In this document: piece after piece, positions 50,711 through 59,749 of the stretch
Layout: each line of letters begins with the position of its first letter
How positions within the stretch are numbered: the first letter of the stretch is position 1
Assembly (NCBI RefSeq): GCF_003268025.1
Contig: NZ_QLUW01000003.1
Span: 62,001-126,000, forward strand
Length of the DNA: 64,000 bases
Origin: Paenibacillus montanisoli
Lineage (GTDB): Bacteria; Bacillota; Bacilli; Paenibacillales; Paenibacillaceae
Reading direction: 5' to 3'
Notes under the pieces: generated by a model
The model's database searches: none
What the model was told of the DNA's origin: nothing
What the model saw: the letters and a program-made list of their open reading frames with translations, nothing else
Made by a program: the position numbers and the translations under genes

Positions 50711-51682
50711 ATGAAAACGATCGCACAGCCCGTGCAAGCGTCGGTGGAAACGCGTCCCAGGGTGCAGCAATCGCGGTCACGGAAGCTGTGGAACAACCGC
50801 ACGCTGCTTCTCATGTGCGCGCCGGCCATCTTGTTCTTCGCTATATTCGCCTATTTGCCCATGCCGGGCCTGTACCTAGCCTTCATTCAATATAACTACA
50901 CGGACGGCATATTCAAGAGCGCCTTCATCGGTCTCGATAACTTCCGGTTTCTTGTGATGACCGGCGATTTGTGGCGATTGACTTTCAATACGATCGCGTA
51001 CAACTTGGCTTTTATCGTTCTCGGCAATTTCCTGCAAATCTTCATCGCCATTCTATTGAACGAGCTGCGCAAGAAATGGTTCAAGAAGGTCTCGCAAACG
51101 ATCATGTTTCTGCCGTTCTTCATCTCGTTCGTCATTATCGGATTGATTGCCTACAACATTCTCAGCTTTGATTACGGCTTGCTGAATAATATTCTGACGT
51201 CGCTCGGCATGGAACCGGTCAAAGCCTACTCCAATCCGCACGTTTGGCCGTTCATCATCGTGATCACCTACTTGTGGCAATCGACCGGTTACGGCTCCAT
51301 CGTCTATTTCGCCTCCATCATGGGGCTCGATTCCGAGGTGGTCGAAGCGGCGGAGATCGACGGCGCCAATGCGCTTCAGCGGATTCGCTACATCGTCCTA
51401 CCGTGGCTGAAGCCGACCTTCATCATCCTGCTGCTGTTCTCGCTCGGCGGCGTGCTCCGGGGCAACTTCGGCTTATTCTACAACCTTGTCGGCGCGAACA
51501 ACACCTCGCTCTATGCAACGACCGACATTATCGAAACGTACGTGTTCCGCTCCCTAATGAACAATTTCAACTTCTCGATGGGCAGCGCGGTGAGTTTGTA
51601 TCAGTCGGTTTTCGGTTTTATCGTCGTCATCACAGCGAACTGGCTTGTGAAGAAGGCATCGCCGGATAATTCATTGTTCTAG
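50711..51682 (+). CDS. Sugar ABC transporter permease (LplB-like, second system)
   Basis: A 323-residue, six-helix permease. N-terminal LLMCAPAILFFAIFAYLPMPGLYLA is the LplB-type signature. The EAA loop reads VEAAEIDGANALQRIRYIVLPWLKP. GAGGGTAATC precedes the start. It starts 25 nt after the GH35 gene and pairs with the permease at 51694. Confidence 0.92.
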   Translation: MKTIAQPVQASVETRPRVQQSRSRKLWNNRTLLLMCAPAILFFAIFAYLPMPGLYLAFIQYNYTDGIFKSAFIGLDNFRFLVMTGDLWRLTFNTIAYNLAFIVLGNFLQIFIAILLNELRKKWFKKVSQTIMFLPFFISFVIIGLIAYNILSFDYGLLNNILTSLGMEPVKAYSNPHVWPFIIVITYLWQSTGYGSIVYFASIMGLDSEVVEAAEIDGANALQRIRYIVLPWLKPTFIILLLFSLGGVLRGNFGLFYNLVGANNTSLYATTDIIETYVFRSLMNNFNFSMGSAVSLYQSVFGFIVVITANWLVKKASPDNSLF

Positions 51683-51693
51683 GAGGGACTCAC

Positions 51694-52599
51694 ATGGAAG
51701 TTGTCCAAAAACGCATTCGGACGGATGGGACGTCCTTGTTGGTCAGAGGCTTCGGTTATGCCTTTATCGGCCTGTTCGCGATCTGCTGCCTGATTCCTTT
51801 TCTTGTCGTGCTAGGGACCTCTTTTACGAAAGAAGCTTCCATCGCGAAGCACGGCTTCAATATTTGGCCAAGAGAGTTCACCACGTTCGCGTACAAAATC
51901 GTCTTCGAAAATCCGAATCTCATTATCGGTTCTTACATTGTTACGATCGGACTGACGATCGTCGGCGCGATCGTGGGGCTGTTCCTGGTCGCCATGACCG
52001 GCTATGCCCTGCAGCGTCCGGACTTCGAGCAGCGCAACTCGATCTCGTTCTTCATCTATTTCACGACGCTTTTCTCAGGCGGACTCGTTCCTTTCTATTT
52101 GCTCATTAAGCAGTATCTGCACCTTGGCGACAACTACCTGGCCGTTCTGCTGCCGGGACTGATGAGCCCGTTCCTCATCATCATGATGAAGAGCTTCACC
52201 AAATCGATTCCCCACGCCATTACGGAATCGGCAAAGATAGACGGTGCAGGCGACTTCACGATTTTCCTGCGGCTCATCCTGCCGATGGCGACGCCGGCAC
52301 TCGCGACGATAGGCCTCTTCATCGCACTTGGCTACTGGAACGAATGGTACAACGCGATGTTGTTTCTGTCGCCGGATATGAAATACCGTCCGCTGCAGCT
52401 GTTTCTCTACAATGTCATTACGAGCGCGGATTTCATCCGCAACTCGTCGGCGGCCTCCAACGTGCCGCTGCGGGATATGCCGCTCGAGTCGATGAAGATG
52501 GCGACGGCGGTGGTTGCGACAGGGCCGGTTATTTTGTTCTATCCGTTTGTGCAGCGTTATTTTATTCAAGGGATTACCGTTGGTGCAGTCAAAGGATAG
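51694..52599 (+). CDS. Sugar ABC transporter permease (LplC-like, second system)
   Basis: A 301-residue CUT1 permease with EAA loop TESAKIDGAGDFTIFLRLILPMATP and the C-terminal YFIQGITVGAVKG. It is 11 nt from the preceding permease. As in the first system no ATPase gene is present, so a shared MsmX-type ATPase is expected. Confidence 0.92.
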   Translation: MEVVQKRIRTDGTSLLVRGFGYAFIGLFAICCLIPFLVVLGTSFTKEASIAKHGFNIWPREFTTFAYKIVFENPNLIIGSYIVTIGLTIVGAIVGLFLVAMTGYALQRPDFEQRNSISFFIYFTTLFSGGLVPFYLLIKQYLHLGDNYLAVLLPGLMSPFLIIMMKSFTKSIPHAITESAKIDGAGDFTIFLRLILPMATPALATIGLFIALGYWNEWYNAMLFLSPDMKYRPLQLFLYNVITSADFIRNSSAASNVPLRDMPLESMKMATAVVATGPVILFYPFVQRYFIQGITVGAVKG

Positions 52600-52720
52600 C
52601 TGACTTACATTCTAACAGGGTATTAGAGGTCGGTCGCTAGCCGTACCTCTTGCCATAGCCGCTTAAGGAAACAACGGCGGGGTCTTGCGAATTTATAAAC
52701 AATAAAGGGAGGCTTGTTGT

Positions 52721-54346
52721 ATGGGAAATTTGAAGAGATTTTCATCACTTGCTTTAACGCTCAGCCTTGCTGCCAGTTTAGCTGCTTGCGGTGGAGGCAA
52801 TAACAACAACAATGGAGCGAACAGCGGCACCTCGAACGACAAAGCAAACACCACAGGCAATACTTCTGGCAATACGTCAAGTAATGCAGCTTCGGATAAC
52901 AAGATCGATACGTCCGAATTCGAAACGATTTCGTATGTTATGCTCGGCGACAAGCCGAAGAACGGCCAGCTTGAGAAAGTAATGGAGAAAGTAAATGCAA
53001 TTATGAAGGAAAAAATCAATGCCGAGCTTGAGTTCAAGTGGGTCGAGTGGGCAGACTGGCAGACGAAGTATAACCTGTTGCTTGCCTCCGGCGAACCGAT
53101 TGACCTCATTACGATCGGCACGGACTGGCTCGACACATGGGGCAACGCACAGCGCGGAGCTTTCCTGCCGCTGAACGATTTGCTCGAGAAATATGCGCCG
53201 CTCACCTATGCTGAAATTTCGCAGGAGGATTGGGATCAAAGCAAATTCAAGGATGATATCGTCCTCATTCCTGAAAACCATTATACACAATGGGTTAACC
53301 ACGGTATTTACTACCGCGGAGACTGGGCGAAGGAGTTCGGCATTACGGAGCCAATTAAAGATTTCGACACATTAGGAAAATACTTCCAGGGTGTTAAAGA
53401 CAATAAGCCAAATGTAGTTCCTTTTGATGTAGCCGGTGCACCTGGAACGTTCTATACAGGCTTTGCGACGTCGTATACAGATATGATAGAGCTTCCGATT
53501 TCAACAGGCTATGCTCTCGCTTTCTTCGGCAAATCCTACGATGAGCGTTATACGGTAGACAGCCCGATTTTTAACGATCAGTTCGTGGACTTTGCGAAGA
53601 AAATGAAGGAGTGGGGAGATAAAGGCTACTGGCGTGAGGATGCGCTCAACTACAAGGGCGATACGCGCGGTGCTCTGAAAGCGGGTCAATCCGGAGCGGA
53701 TGCGCATCATACAGGAACGTTTAAAACACTTCGCGTTGATATGGATAAGGCACAGCCAGGCTCAGAGCTGCAAATGTTCGCTTACTCCGATACGCGCGGC
53801 AATCTGATTTCGATGCCGATTACGCACGGCGGTACATCGGTCGGCGCACACAGCAAGCATCCGGAGCGCGCCCTGATGGCATATGAATTGATCCGTCAGG
53901 ATGAAGAAGTGTACAAATTGATTAACTATGGACTTGAAGGCGTTCAATATGAAATCAAAGACGGCAGACGCGTTCGTCCTGCAGGCTACGATGACGCAAG
54001 AGACAGCTTCTACACTGACTTCTGGGGCGGCCGCATGGACAAATTTGAAATCCCGACTGACACAGAGTGGAGCGGTATGGGCGACATTTACAAGAAATAT
54101 GACGAAATCAAGAAGCCATTCCCATACGGTAAATTCGTATTTGACAAAACGAGTGTAGACCCAGAGATGACAGCGATTTCCCAAGTTATCGGCGAGCTGA
54201 TGCCGTCCATTCTGGCGGGTAAAGCTGGCGACCCAACGGAAGCTGTCAATGCGCTTCGCGACAAACTGAAGGCTGCCGGTTACGACAAAGTCAAAGACGA
54301 AATCCAGAAGCAGCTGGACGCTTATAAAACGTTGATTGAAGGTTAA
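52721..54346 (+). CDS. Sugar ABC transporter receptor lipoprotein (LplA-like, second system)
   Basis: A 541-residue solute-binding lipoprotein. The signal peptide ends ASLAAC (C23), followed by a Gly/Asn-rich tether. It is placed after its permeases, unlike the first system where the receptor comes first. Codon use in the second half (about 53380 onward) is visibly more AT-rich than in neighbouring genes, which may reflect recombination; I did not quantify this. A strong terminator follows. Confidence 0.9.
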   Translation: MGNLKRFSSLALTLSLAASLAACGGGNNNNNGANSGTSNDKANTTGNTSGNTSSNAASDNKIDTSEFETISYVMLGDKPKNGQLEKVMEKVNAIMKEKINAELEFKWVEWADWQTKYNLLLASGEPIDLITIGTDWLDTWGNAQRGAFLPLNDLLEKYAPLTYAEISQEDWDQSKFKDDIVLIPENHYTQWVNHGIYYRGDWAKEFGITEPIKDFDTLGKYFQGVKDNKPNVVPFDVAGAPGTFYTGFATSYTDMIELPISTGYALAFFGKSYDERYTVDSPIFNDQFVDFAKKMKEWGDKGYWREDALNYKGDTRGALKAGQSGADAHHTGTFKTLRVDMDKAQPGSELQMFAYSDTRGNLISMPITHGGTSVGAHSKHPERALMAYELIRQDEEVYKLINYGLEGVQYEIKDGRRVRPAGYDDARDSFYTDFWGGRMDKFEIPTDTEWSGMGDIYKKYDEIKKPFPYGKFVFDKTSVDPEMTAISQVIGELMPSILAGKAGDPTEAVNALRDKLKAAGYDKVKDEIQKQLDAYKTLIEG

Positions 54347-54363
54347 TCGTTAGGATCTAATCG

Positions 54364-54405
54364 AATCAGCCAGGCAGAGATTGTTCTGCTTGGCTGATTT
54401 TTTTT
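54364..54405 (+). terminator. Terminator of the GH35-transporter operon
   Basis: A 15-bp stem (one G-U or mismatch) between 54364-54378 and 54385-54399, with a 6-nt loop and eight T. Confidence 0.92.
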
Positions 54406-54507
54406 GGCTTCGCGGATTCCTCCATAATCGGCTGCTCGGATTTTGTTTCAGCGGTGTGCTATATTTGTGCTACTTGTATCGTCTATATGAGTGAAGGAGG
54501 CGAGAGG

Positions 54508-55032
54508 ATGCCGAACCATGACATGCCGGCCCGGTTTCAAGCGTTGTTCCGGGAGCATTATCCGGTTGTTCTGAAAAAAATTACTTCATTAATAACTGAC
54601 CGCGCTGCAGCGGAAGATTTAACGCAGGAGGTATTCCTGCGGCTGTACCGCAACCCGCCCGAAGATCTTGACCGGACGGGGGCGTGGCTTCACCGCGTTC
54701 TGACCCGCATCGTCTATGATCATTACCGCAAGTCCGGCAGGCGGCAAGAGCTGACGGAGAAGCAAATGAATCAAGCGATTACGGAAGAGCAGACTTACCC
54801 GTCGAATGAGACGGCGGTCATACAAAGCTGGGAGCGGGACGTGGTCCGAAACGTGCTGAATAAGCTGTCGGAACGAGATCGGCAAGCGCTCCTGTTAAAG
54901 GAGAAGGGCTACAGCCATGCGGAGATCGCCGAGGCGCTGCAAGTGAATCCGAAAATCGTCGGTACGCTGCTTATGCGGGCGGCGAGCCGTTTCAAGAAGA
55001 ATATGGATGCTGAGGAGGCCATGGAGCAATGA
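54508..55032 (+). CDS. ECF-type RNA polymerase sigma factor
   Basis: From ATG 54508 (AAGGAGG eight nt upstream) the protein has 174 residues. Region 2 shows FREHYPVVLKKITSLITD and AAEDLTQEVFLRLYR, and region 4 shows LSERDRQALLLKEKGYSHAEIAEAL. There is no region 3. The stop overlaps the start of a membrane-anchored protein by 4 nt, the standard sigma/anti-sigma arrangement. It probably directs its own operon, which encodes two ABC exporters, in response to envelope stress. Confidence 0.9.
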   Translation: MPNHDMPARFQALFREHYPVVLKKITSLITDRAAAEDLTQEVFLRLYRNPPEDLDRTGAWLHRVLTRIVYDHYRKSGRRQELTEKQMNQAITEEQTYPSNETAVIQSWERDVVRNVLNKLSERDRQALLLKEKGYSHAEIAEALQVNPKIVGTLLMRAASRFKKNMDAEEAMEQ

Positions 55033-56159
55033 AACATAAACCATTAAATGATAGCAATACGCAGCAAGAGCTGAATGTTAGCGATGAAGACATCGATCGG
55101 GCGCTGAACCGATTGTTTGAAGCGGTAAAGAACGAAGAGGTACCGGCAGCTTGGCTAAAGCAAGATGAGAGAGAAAACGTCAAGCCGGCGCAGCAGCCGA
55201 GAGAAACGCAACCGATTCAACCCGAGCCGCAGCTGCACACGCTGACATTTGAGCAGCCTTCGGCAAAGCAGGACGATGCACTGCGCCGGAAAGCGCCGCG
55301 CAGGCTGAAGAAGCGGTGGATGTCGGCGGCTTCTGCGGCGGTGCTGGCAGGCATGCTGCTGTTCACATCCTGGGGGCAGGACGTGATGGCATCTATGTTG
55401 AACACATTCCGGGTGCAAAAATTCGAGACGATCGAGATCAGCCAATCCGATATTAACTCGTTCCGCCAAGCGCTGCAGGACGGTGCCGCCGGCACGCAGC
55501 AGCTCGACCTGAACAAATATGGGGAGATCGAGCAGAAAGGCGGCGGGGTGGTACGCACCGTTACTTGGGAAGAAGCGCTTGCCCTGTCTGGAGACGGCCA
55601 GCTTAAGAAGCTGTCCGGCGACGGCAACGCGGTTGTGAAGTATATGCCGGATCAACAGATCACTTTCAAGCTGAATCCGAAAGAAATTAACAAGATGATT
55701 GCCTTCCTCGGAGGCAAAACGGACTTCCCGGCTTCGATTGAGGACTCGCCGATTGTGCTCAATCTGCCAGGCACGTTCATGACGGAGATTACCGGTCAAG
55801 ACGGGCAGCGCGAGAAGCAATTGGTGCAGCTTCCGGCGCCATCGCTCGATGTATCCGGCGACGTTGATGTGGACCGCATTCGCCAAGCGGTACTGGACTT
55901 GCCGATCATTCCGGAAGAGATGAGAACGAAGCTGGCCGGAATCGGCGATTGGCGTCATACGCTGCCGATCCCATCGACATCCACGGACAATATCCGCACG
56001 TTGAAAGTGGATGGTCATGAGGCGTTTATTACCTCATCCGGTTACGAACGTTCGATCATCTGGCTGCAAAATGACTGGGTGTACCAGCTGAGCGGCTCCG
56101 AGAAAGCATTCCCGTCGGAAGAGGCGATTATCGCGGAAGCGAGAGGCCTTATGAAATGA
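55029..56159 (+). CDS. Transmembrane anti-sigma factor with DUF4367-like outer domain
   Basis: A 376-residue protein. The first 95 residues are hydrophilic with LNVSDEDIDRALNRLFEAVKNEEVPAAWL, which fits a sigma-binding region. A single transmembrane helix (about 99-116, SAASAAVLAGMLLFTSWG) is followed by an extracytoplasmic domain of about 250 residues ending in IIWLQNDWVYQLSGSE, as in DUF4367 domains. No zinc HxxxCxxC motif is present. Overlaps of 4 nt on both sides link it to the sigma gene and the ABC gene. Confidence 0.8.
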   Translation: MKHKPLNDSNTQQELNVSDEDIDRALNRLFEAVKNEEVPAAWLKQDERENVKPAQQPRETQPIQPEPQLHTLTFEQPSAKQDDALRRKAPRRLKKRWMSAASAAVLAGMLLFTSWGQDVMASMLNTFRVQKFETIEISQSDINSFRQALQDGAAGTQQLDLNKYGEIEQKGGGVVRTVTWEEALALSGDGQLKKLSGDGNAVVKYMPDQQITFKLNPKEINKMIAFLGGKTDFPASIEDSPIVLNLPGTFMTEITGQDGQREKQLVQLPAPSLDVSGDVDVDRIRQAVLDLPIIPEEMRTKLAGIGDWRHTLPIPSTSTDNIRTLKVDGHEAFITSSGYERSIIWLQNDWVYQLSGSEKAFPSEEAIIAEARGLMK

Positions 56160-57124
56160 TGATTTTGCAAACGAACGGACTTTCCAAGACATACGCATCA
56201 GGAACGGGCTGCACCGATATTTCCCTGGAAATAGAGAAAGGCCGAGTATTCGGCCTTCTCGGTCCGAACGGAGCGGGCAAAAGCACGTTCGTCAAAATGG
56301 TCGTCGGGCTTCTTCGCCCGGACGCCGGCAGCGGAACGCTCTTCGGCAAACCGATCGGGCATCCGGAATCTCGGAGAAAGCTCGGCTATTTGCCCGAGCT
56401 GTTTCGCTTTCAGGAATGGCTGACAGGCGAAGAAGTGCTCCGCTACCATGCCGGTTTATGCGGCGTGACGCGGCACGAGTCGAAGTCTGCCGCTTTTGAG
56501 GCTCGGATCAAGGAAGTGCTGCGGTTGAGCGGGTTAAATGAAAGAGGGCTAAACCGCGTTCGCCATTATTCGAAAGGGATGCAGCAGCGTTTAGGGTTAG
56601 CTTGCGCGCTGCTCATGGACCCGGAGTTCATTATTTTGGATGAGCCTTCCTCGGCTCTCGATCCGATCGGCCGGTACGAAGTGCGCACGCTGCTCGGCAG
56701 ACTGCGCGCCGAAGGGAGGACGGTATTCCTCAACACGCATCTGCTCGAGGATGTCGAAGCGGTATGCGATGACGTTGCTTTCCTGCATCAAGGCAAGCTG
56801 CGCGCCGTCGGTCCGATGAGGCAGCTGCTCCGCAGCGGAACGAGCTGGGAAATCGCGGTGTCCGGTTGGCTGCCCGAGCTGGAGGCGGAGCTTGCGTCTC
56901 AACTGCTTCCGGGGATGTCCGTCAAGCCGGCGCAAGAAGCCGCGGACGGAAGCGCGGTTCTTCATGTCGCCGCACGGGGACGGGAGCAGCTTGGATTCAT
57001 GAACCGCCTGCTGATGGAAGAGGGCGTAACGGTTTATGAGGTCCGGCCCGTTCAAGACAGGCTGGAGCAATGGTTTCTTGCCATGTCCGGCGAAACCCGC
57101 GAGCAAGGAGGCGGTTCCGAATGA
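56156..57124 (+). CDS. ABC transporter ATPase (first export system)
   Basis: A 322-residue ATPase with Walker A GPNGAGKST (about residues 37-45), signature YSKGMQQRLGLA and Walker B FIILDEPSSALDP. The extra C-terminal 80 residues resemble the regulatory tail of ABC-2 type ATPases such as YbhF/CcmA-like and BcrA-like proteins. It overlaps the anti-sigma stop (ATGATG) and the permease start by 4 nt each. Confidence 0.9.
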   Translation: MMILQTNGLSKTYASGTGCTDISLEIEKGRVFGLLGPNGAGKSTFVKMVVGLLRPDAGSGTLFGKPIGHPESRRKLGYLPELFRFQEWLTGEEVLRYHAGLCGVTRHESKSAAFEARIKEVLRLSGLNERGLNRVRHYSKGMQQRLGLACALLMDPEFIILDEPSSALDPIGRYEVRTLLGRLRAEGRTVFLNTHLLEDVEAVCDDVAFLHQGKLRAVGPMRQLLRSGTSWEIAVSGWLPELEAELASQLLPGMSVKPAQEAADGSAVLHVAARGREQLGFMNRLLMEEGVTVYEVRPVQDRLEQWFLAMSGETREQGGGSE

Positions 57125-57978
57125 TGTGGATCTCTTACATCGGCAAGGAATGGATTCGCAAAAAAATCGGGGTCGTTACCTTCGTGCTGACCCTTCTGTT
57201 CGCCGGCTTATTCTCCTTCGGGAGCTATGAAATCGCGAAGCACGCGATGGATGAACCGACTTCGCACGGGTTGCTGAACGGTATGATGTTAATGGCGTTA
57301 GGCCTAATGTTCGCGCAGATGATCATTGCCTTCCTTGTCCTGTTCGCGACGATGGGCGCCATCTCCGGCGAAGTGGAGAACGGGCTGATGCTGGCCGTCT
57401 TGGCCCGCCCGATCCCGCGGTGGAAGGTGTACCTCGGCAAATATGCAGGAAGCGCGGTATGGGTCATTATTTATAGCACGGCTTTGTATTTTGCCATCCT
57501 CCTGCCGGTGCATCATTGGCTGAACTTTCCGCTCGATGCGATCCCCATACTGAAGTCGCTGCTGCTGTTCATCTGGGCGCCGCTGCTGCTGCTCGCCGTA
57601 TCGATGCTTGGCTCGGTGTACTTGCCGATGCTCGGCAATGGCGTTGCCTGCGCGCTGCTCTACGGATTAACCCTATTCAGCGGGTTCGTGGAAAATATAT
57701 TCACGATCGACGGCGGCGGTAAAGGCGGCAATGAGATAGCGAGCCAGCTCTCGCTGTTCTTCTCCATGCTGATGCCGTCCAATACGATGCTCCGCCGAGT
57801 GAGCTACGAGCTGTTCAGCGGTTTGGATTTGCCGGTTCCGGCAGATATGGTCAATTCGCTTGGCCCGTTCTCGATGGTAAATGTGCCGAGCATCGCGTTT
57901 CTTGGCTATTCCGTTCTCTACTTAATCGTGCTGCTCGCCGCGGGCTGCGCGGCGTTCCGGCGCAAAGACATTGCTTAA
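57121..57978 (+). CDS. ABC-2 type permease (first export system)
   Basis: From ATG 57121 the protein has 285 residues and six predicted helices. N-terminal WISYIGKEWIRKKIGVV and GEVENGLMLAVLARPIPRWKVYLGKY are typical of ABC-2 exporter permeases. It is coupled to the preceding ATPase by a 4-nt overlap. Substrate unknown. Confidence 0.86.
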   Translation: MMWISYIGKEWIRKKIGVVTFVLTLLFAGLFSFGSYEIAKHAMDEPTSHGLLNGMMLMALGLMFAQMIIAFLVLFATMGAISGEVENGLMLAVLARPIPRWKVYLGKYAGSAVWVIIYSTALYFAILLPVHHWLNFPLDAIPILKSLLLFIWAPLLLLAVSMLGSVYLPMLGNGVACALLYGLTLFSGFVENIFTIDGGGKGGNEIASQLSLFFSMLMPSNTMLRRVSYELFSGLDLPVPADMVNSLGPFSMVNVPSIAFLGYSVLYLIVLLAAGCAAFRRKDIA

Positions 57979-58000
57979 TCGACAGAAGGAGCGCATGACC

Positions 58001-58927
58001 ATGACTCAACCGATCTTGCAGGTTCGCGGACTATGTAAGCACTATAAAGGCATTAAAGCCGTAGACGGCATCGATATGACGCTGCGGCAAGGCGATATTT
58101 ACGGCTTCCTCGGCCAGAACGGGGCAGGCAAAACGACGGCGATCCGCATGATGATGGGGCTGATCCAGCCTACGGCGGGAACGGTCGAACTGCTCGGGGA
58201 GCGAATTGGGAAAGGGCGCAATGAGGTGCTCCGCAAAGTCGGCTCCGTCATTGAATACCCTGGTTTTTATCCGAACTTAACCGCCTACGAGAATCTGGAC
58301 ATTCACCGTAAAATGATGGGCATTCAAGGGAAGGATTCCTTGGAGGATGCTCTTCAAACGACGGGGCTGTGGGAGGCGAGAAACCGCCGCGCCGCGCAGT
58401 TTTCCCTTGGCATGAAGCAGCGGCTCGGCATTGCGCGCGCGATTCTGCACGCGCCTGAACTGCTCATTTTGGACGAACCGACGAACGGTCTTGACCCAAT
58501 GGGCATCAAGGAAATCCGGCTTCTCATTCAAGAGCTGGCGCAGAAACGGAACATTACGATTCTCGTGTCCAGCCACATCTTGAGCGAGGTGGAGCAGCTG
58601 GCGACGAAGGTGGGCATTATCCATCGCGGCATCATGCTGGAGGAGACGCAGATGCAGGCGCTTAAGGACAGGAACCGGCACTACATTAGCCTGCAGGTCG
58701 ATCAACAAGAGAAATCGAGAAACCTGCTCGTGAACGAGATGGGGATCCGGGATTGCAGAGTAGAGGAGAACGGCTGGCTGCGCGTGTATGATGAGGGCTT
58801 AATGCCTGGCGAAATGAACCGGATGCTCGTACGAGAAGGCATTCTCGTGAACAGCTTGTCCGCCGTGAAGGATTCGCTCGAAGACTACTTTGTCAGACTC
58901 GTGGAAGGAGGTGCGGTCCGTGCTTAA
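58001..58927 (+). CDS. BcrA-like ABC transporter ATPase (second export system)
   Basis: A 308-residue ATPase of the bacitracin/lantibiotic-export group. Walker A GQNGAGKTT, an FSLGMKQRLGIARA signature, and LLILDEPTNGLDPMGIKEIR with the VSSHILSEVEQLATKVGII extension are all characteristic of BcrA. ATG 58001 is best placed nine nt after AAGGAG; ATG 57995 is possible. It pairs with the permease that overlaps its 3' end. Confidence 0.9.
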   Translation: MTQPILQVRGLCKHYKGIKAVDGIDMTLRQGDIYGFLGQNGAGKTTAIRMMMGLIQPTAGTVELLGERIGKGRNEVLRKVGSVIEYPGFYPNLTAYENLDIHRKMMGIQGKDSLEDALQTTGLWEARNRRAAQFSLGMKQRLGIARAILHAPELLILDEPTNGLDPMGIKEIRLLIQELAQKRNITILVSSHILSEVEQLATKVGIIHRGIMLEETQMQALKDRNRHYISLQVDQQEKSRNLLVNEMGIRDCRVEENGWLRVYDEGLMPGEMNRMLVREGILVNSLSAVKDSLEDYFVRLVEGGAVRA

Positions 58928-59645
58928 TTTGATCGTTTGCGAATGGCTCAAATGGCGCCGTTCCCGCATGCTCTGGTTGATTTCGCTCGGCGCGCTGCTT
59001 CCTACCGCTCTCGCATTTCTCATTCAAATGAATTCTTCGGAGCCGTTTGATTGGAAAGGGCTCTTCATGAACAACCTGTTCATCATGACGATGCTAATGT
59101 GCCCGTCGCTCTACGCGTTGTTGACCGGTTACTTGTTCGCCAGAGAGTTTCAGGAACGGACGGTGAATAATATGCTGACGGGACCGTATTCCCGCAACAA
59201 AGTATTGACCGCAAAGTTTCTGATCGCGATACCGGTGCTGTTATCCGTCTTGCTGCTGGCGTTTCTGCTTACCTTCGCCATCGGCTTCTTCTTTACGAGC
59301 AAGCTTCCGACGTCGGACGCCTTGTTGGAGGTTATGGGTAAATATGGATTGCTCTTCATCCTGGAATATGCGCTGATTCCGCTGGCGGCCGCGGTCGCTT
59401 TGCTTTGGCGCAGCTATATCCCGGCGATGGGGCTTGGCGTATTCGCCGTAGTTTCGGAAATTACGATAATGCAGTCCAAATACATTATGTATTATCCATG
59501 GAGCGCGCCTCTTAATATGGTCATGAACATGGCGCCGGATCTAAATTCGACGGCGATCGGTTCGACGTCGATTGGCTTGGCGTTCCTGCTTCCATTGATC
59601 TTTATCGCGATCTACTTCCGTAGAACGGATGTGCACAGCGGGTAG
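58920..59645 (+). CDS. BcrB-like ABC-2 permease (second export system)
   Basis: From GTG 58920 (AAGGAGG eight nt upstream, 8-nt overlap with the ATPase) the protein has 241 residues and six helices. It has the family look MLNLIVCEWLKWRRSRM..., LLTGYLFAREFQERTVNNMLTGPYSRNKVL. Together with the preceding ATPase it forms a small two-component exporter. It is the last gene of the sigma-controlled operon. Confidence 0.87.
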   Translation: MLNLIVCEWLKWRRSRMLWLISLGALLPTALAFLIQMNSSEPFDWKGLFMNNLFIMTMLMCPSLYALLTGYLFAREFQERTVNNMLTGPYSRNKVLTAKFLIAIPVLLSVLLLAFLLTFAIGFFFTSKLPTSDALLEVMGKYGLLFILEYALIPLAAAVALLWRSYIPAMGLGVFAVVSEITIMQSKYIMYYPWSAPLNMVMNMAPDLNSTAIGSTSIGLAFLLPLIFIAIYFRRTDVHSG

Positions 59646-59664
59646 TTTTTCCCGAAAATGAGCG

Positions 59665-59694
59665 TTGACCTCATACCGAGACCGGGGTTATGCT
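59665..59694 (+). promoter_or_regulatory. Possible promoter of the SulP gene
   Basis: TTGACC at 59665-59670, 18 nt, TATGCT at 59689-59694, about 55 nt before the start codon. Confidence 0.5.
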
Positions 59695-59749
59695 AACCGT
59701 TAGAGTGCCGTGGAGCGTCGAGGCTTCCGGACATTTATAACGGTTAGAG

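Noticed and set aside
54420-54507. ECF self-promoter (TGTAAC/CGTCTA-like) before the sigma gene
   Set aside because: CGTCTA is present but no AAC-containing -35 at about 16 bp could be found.
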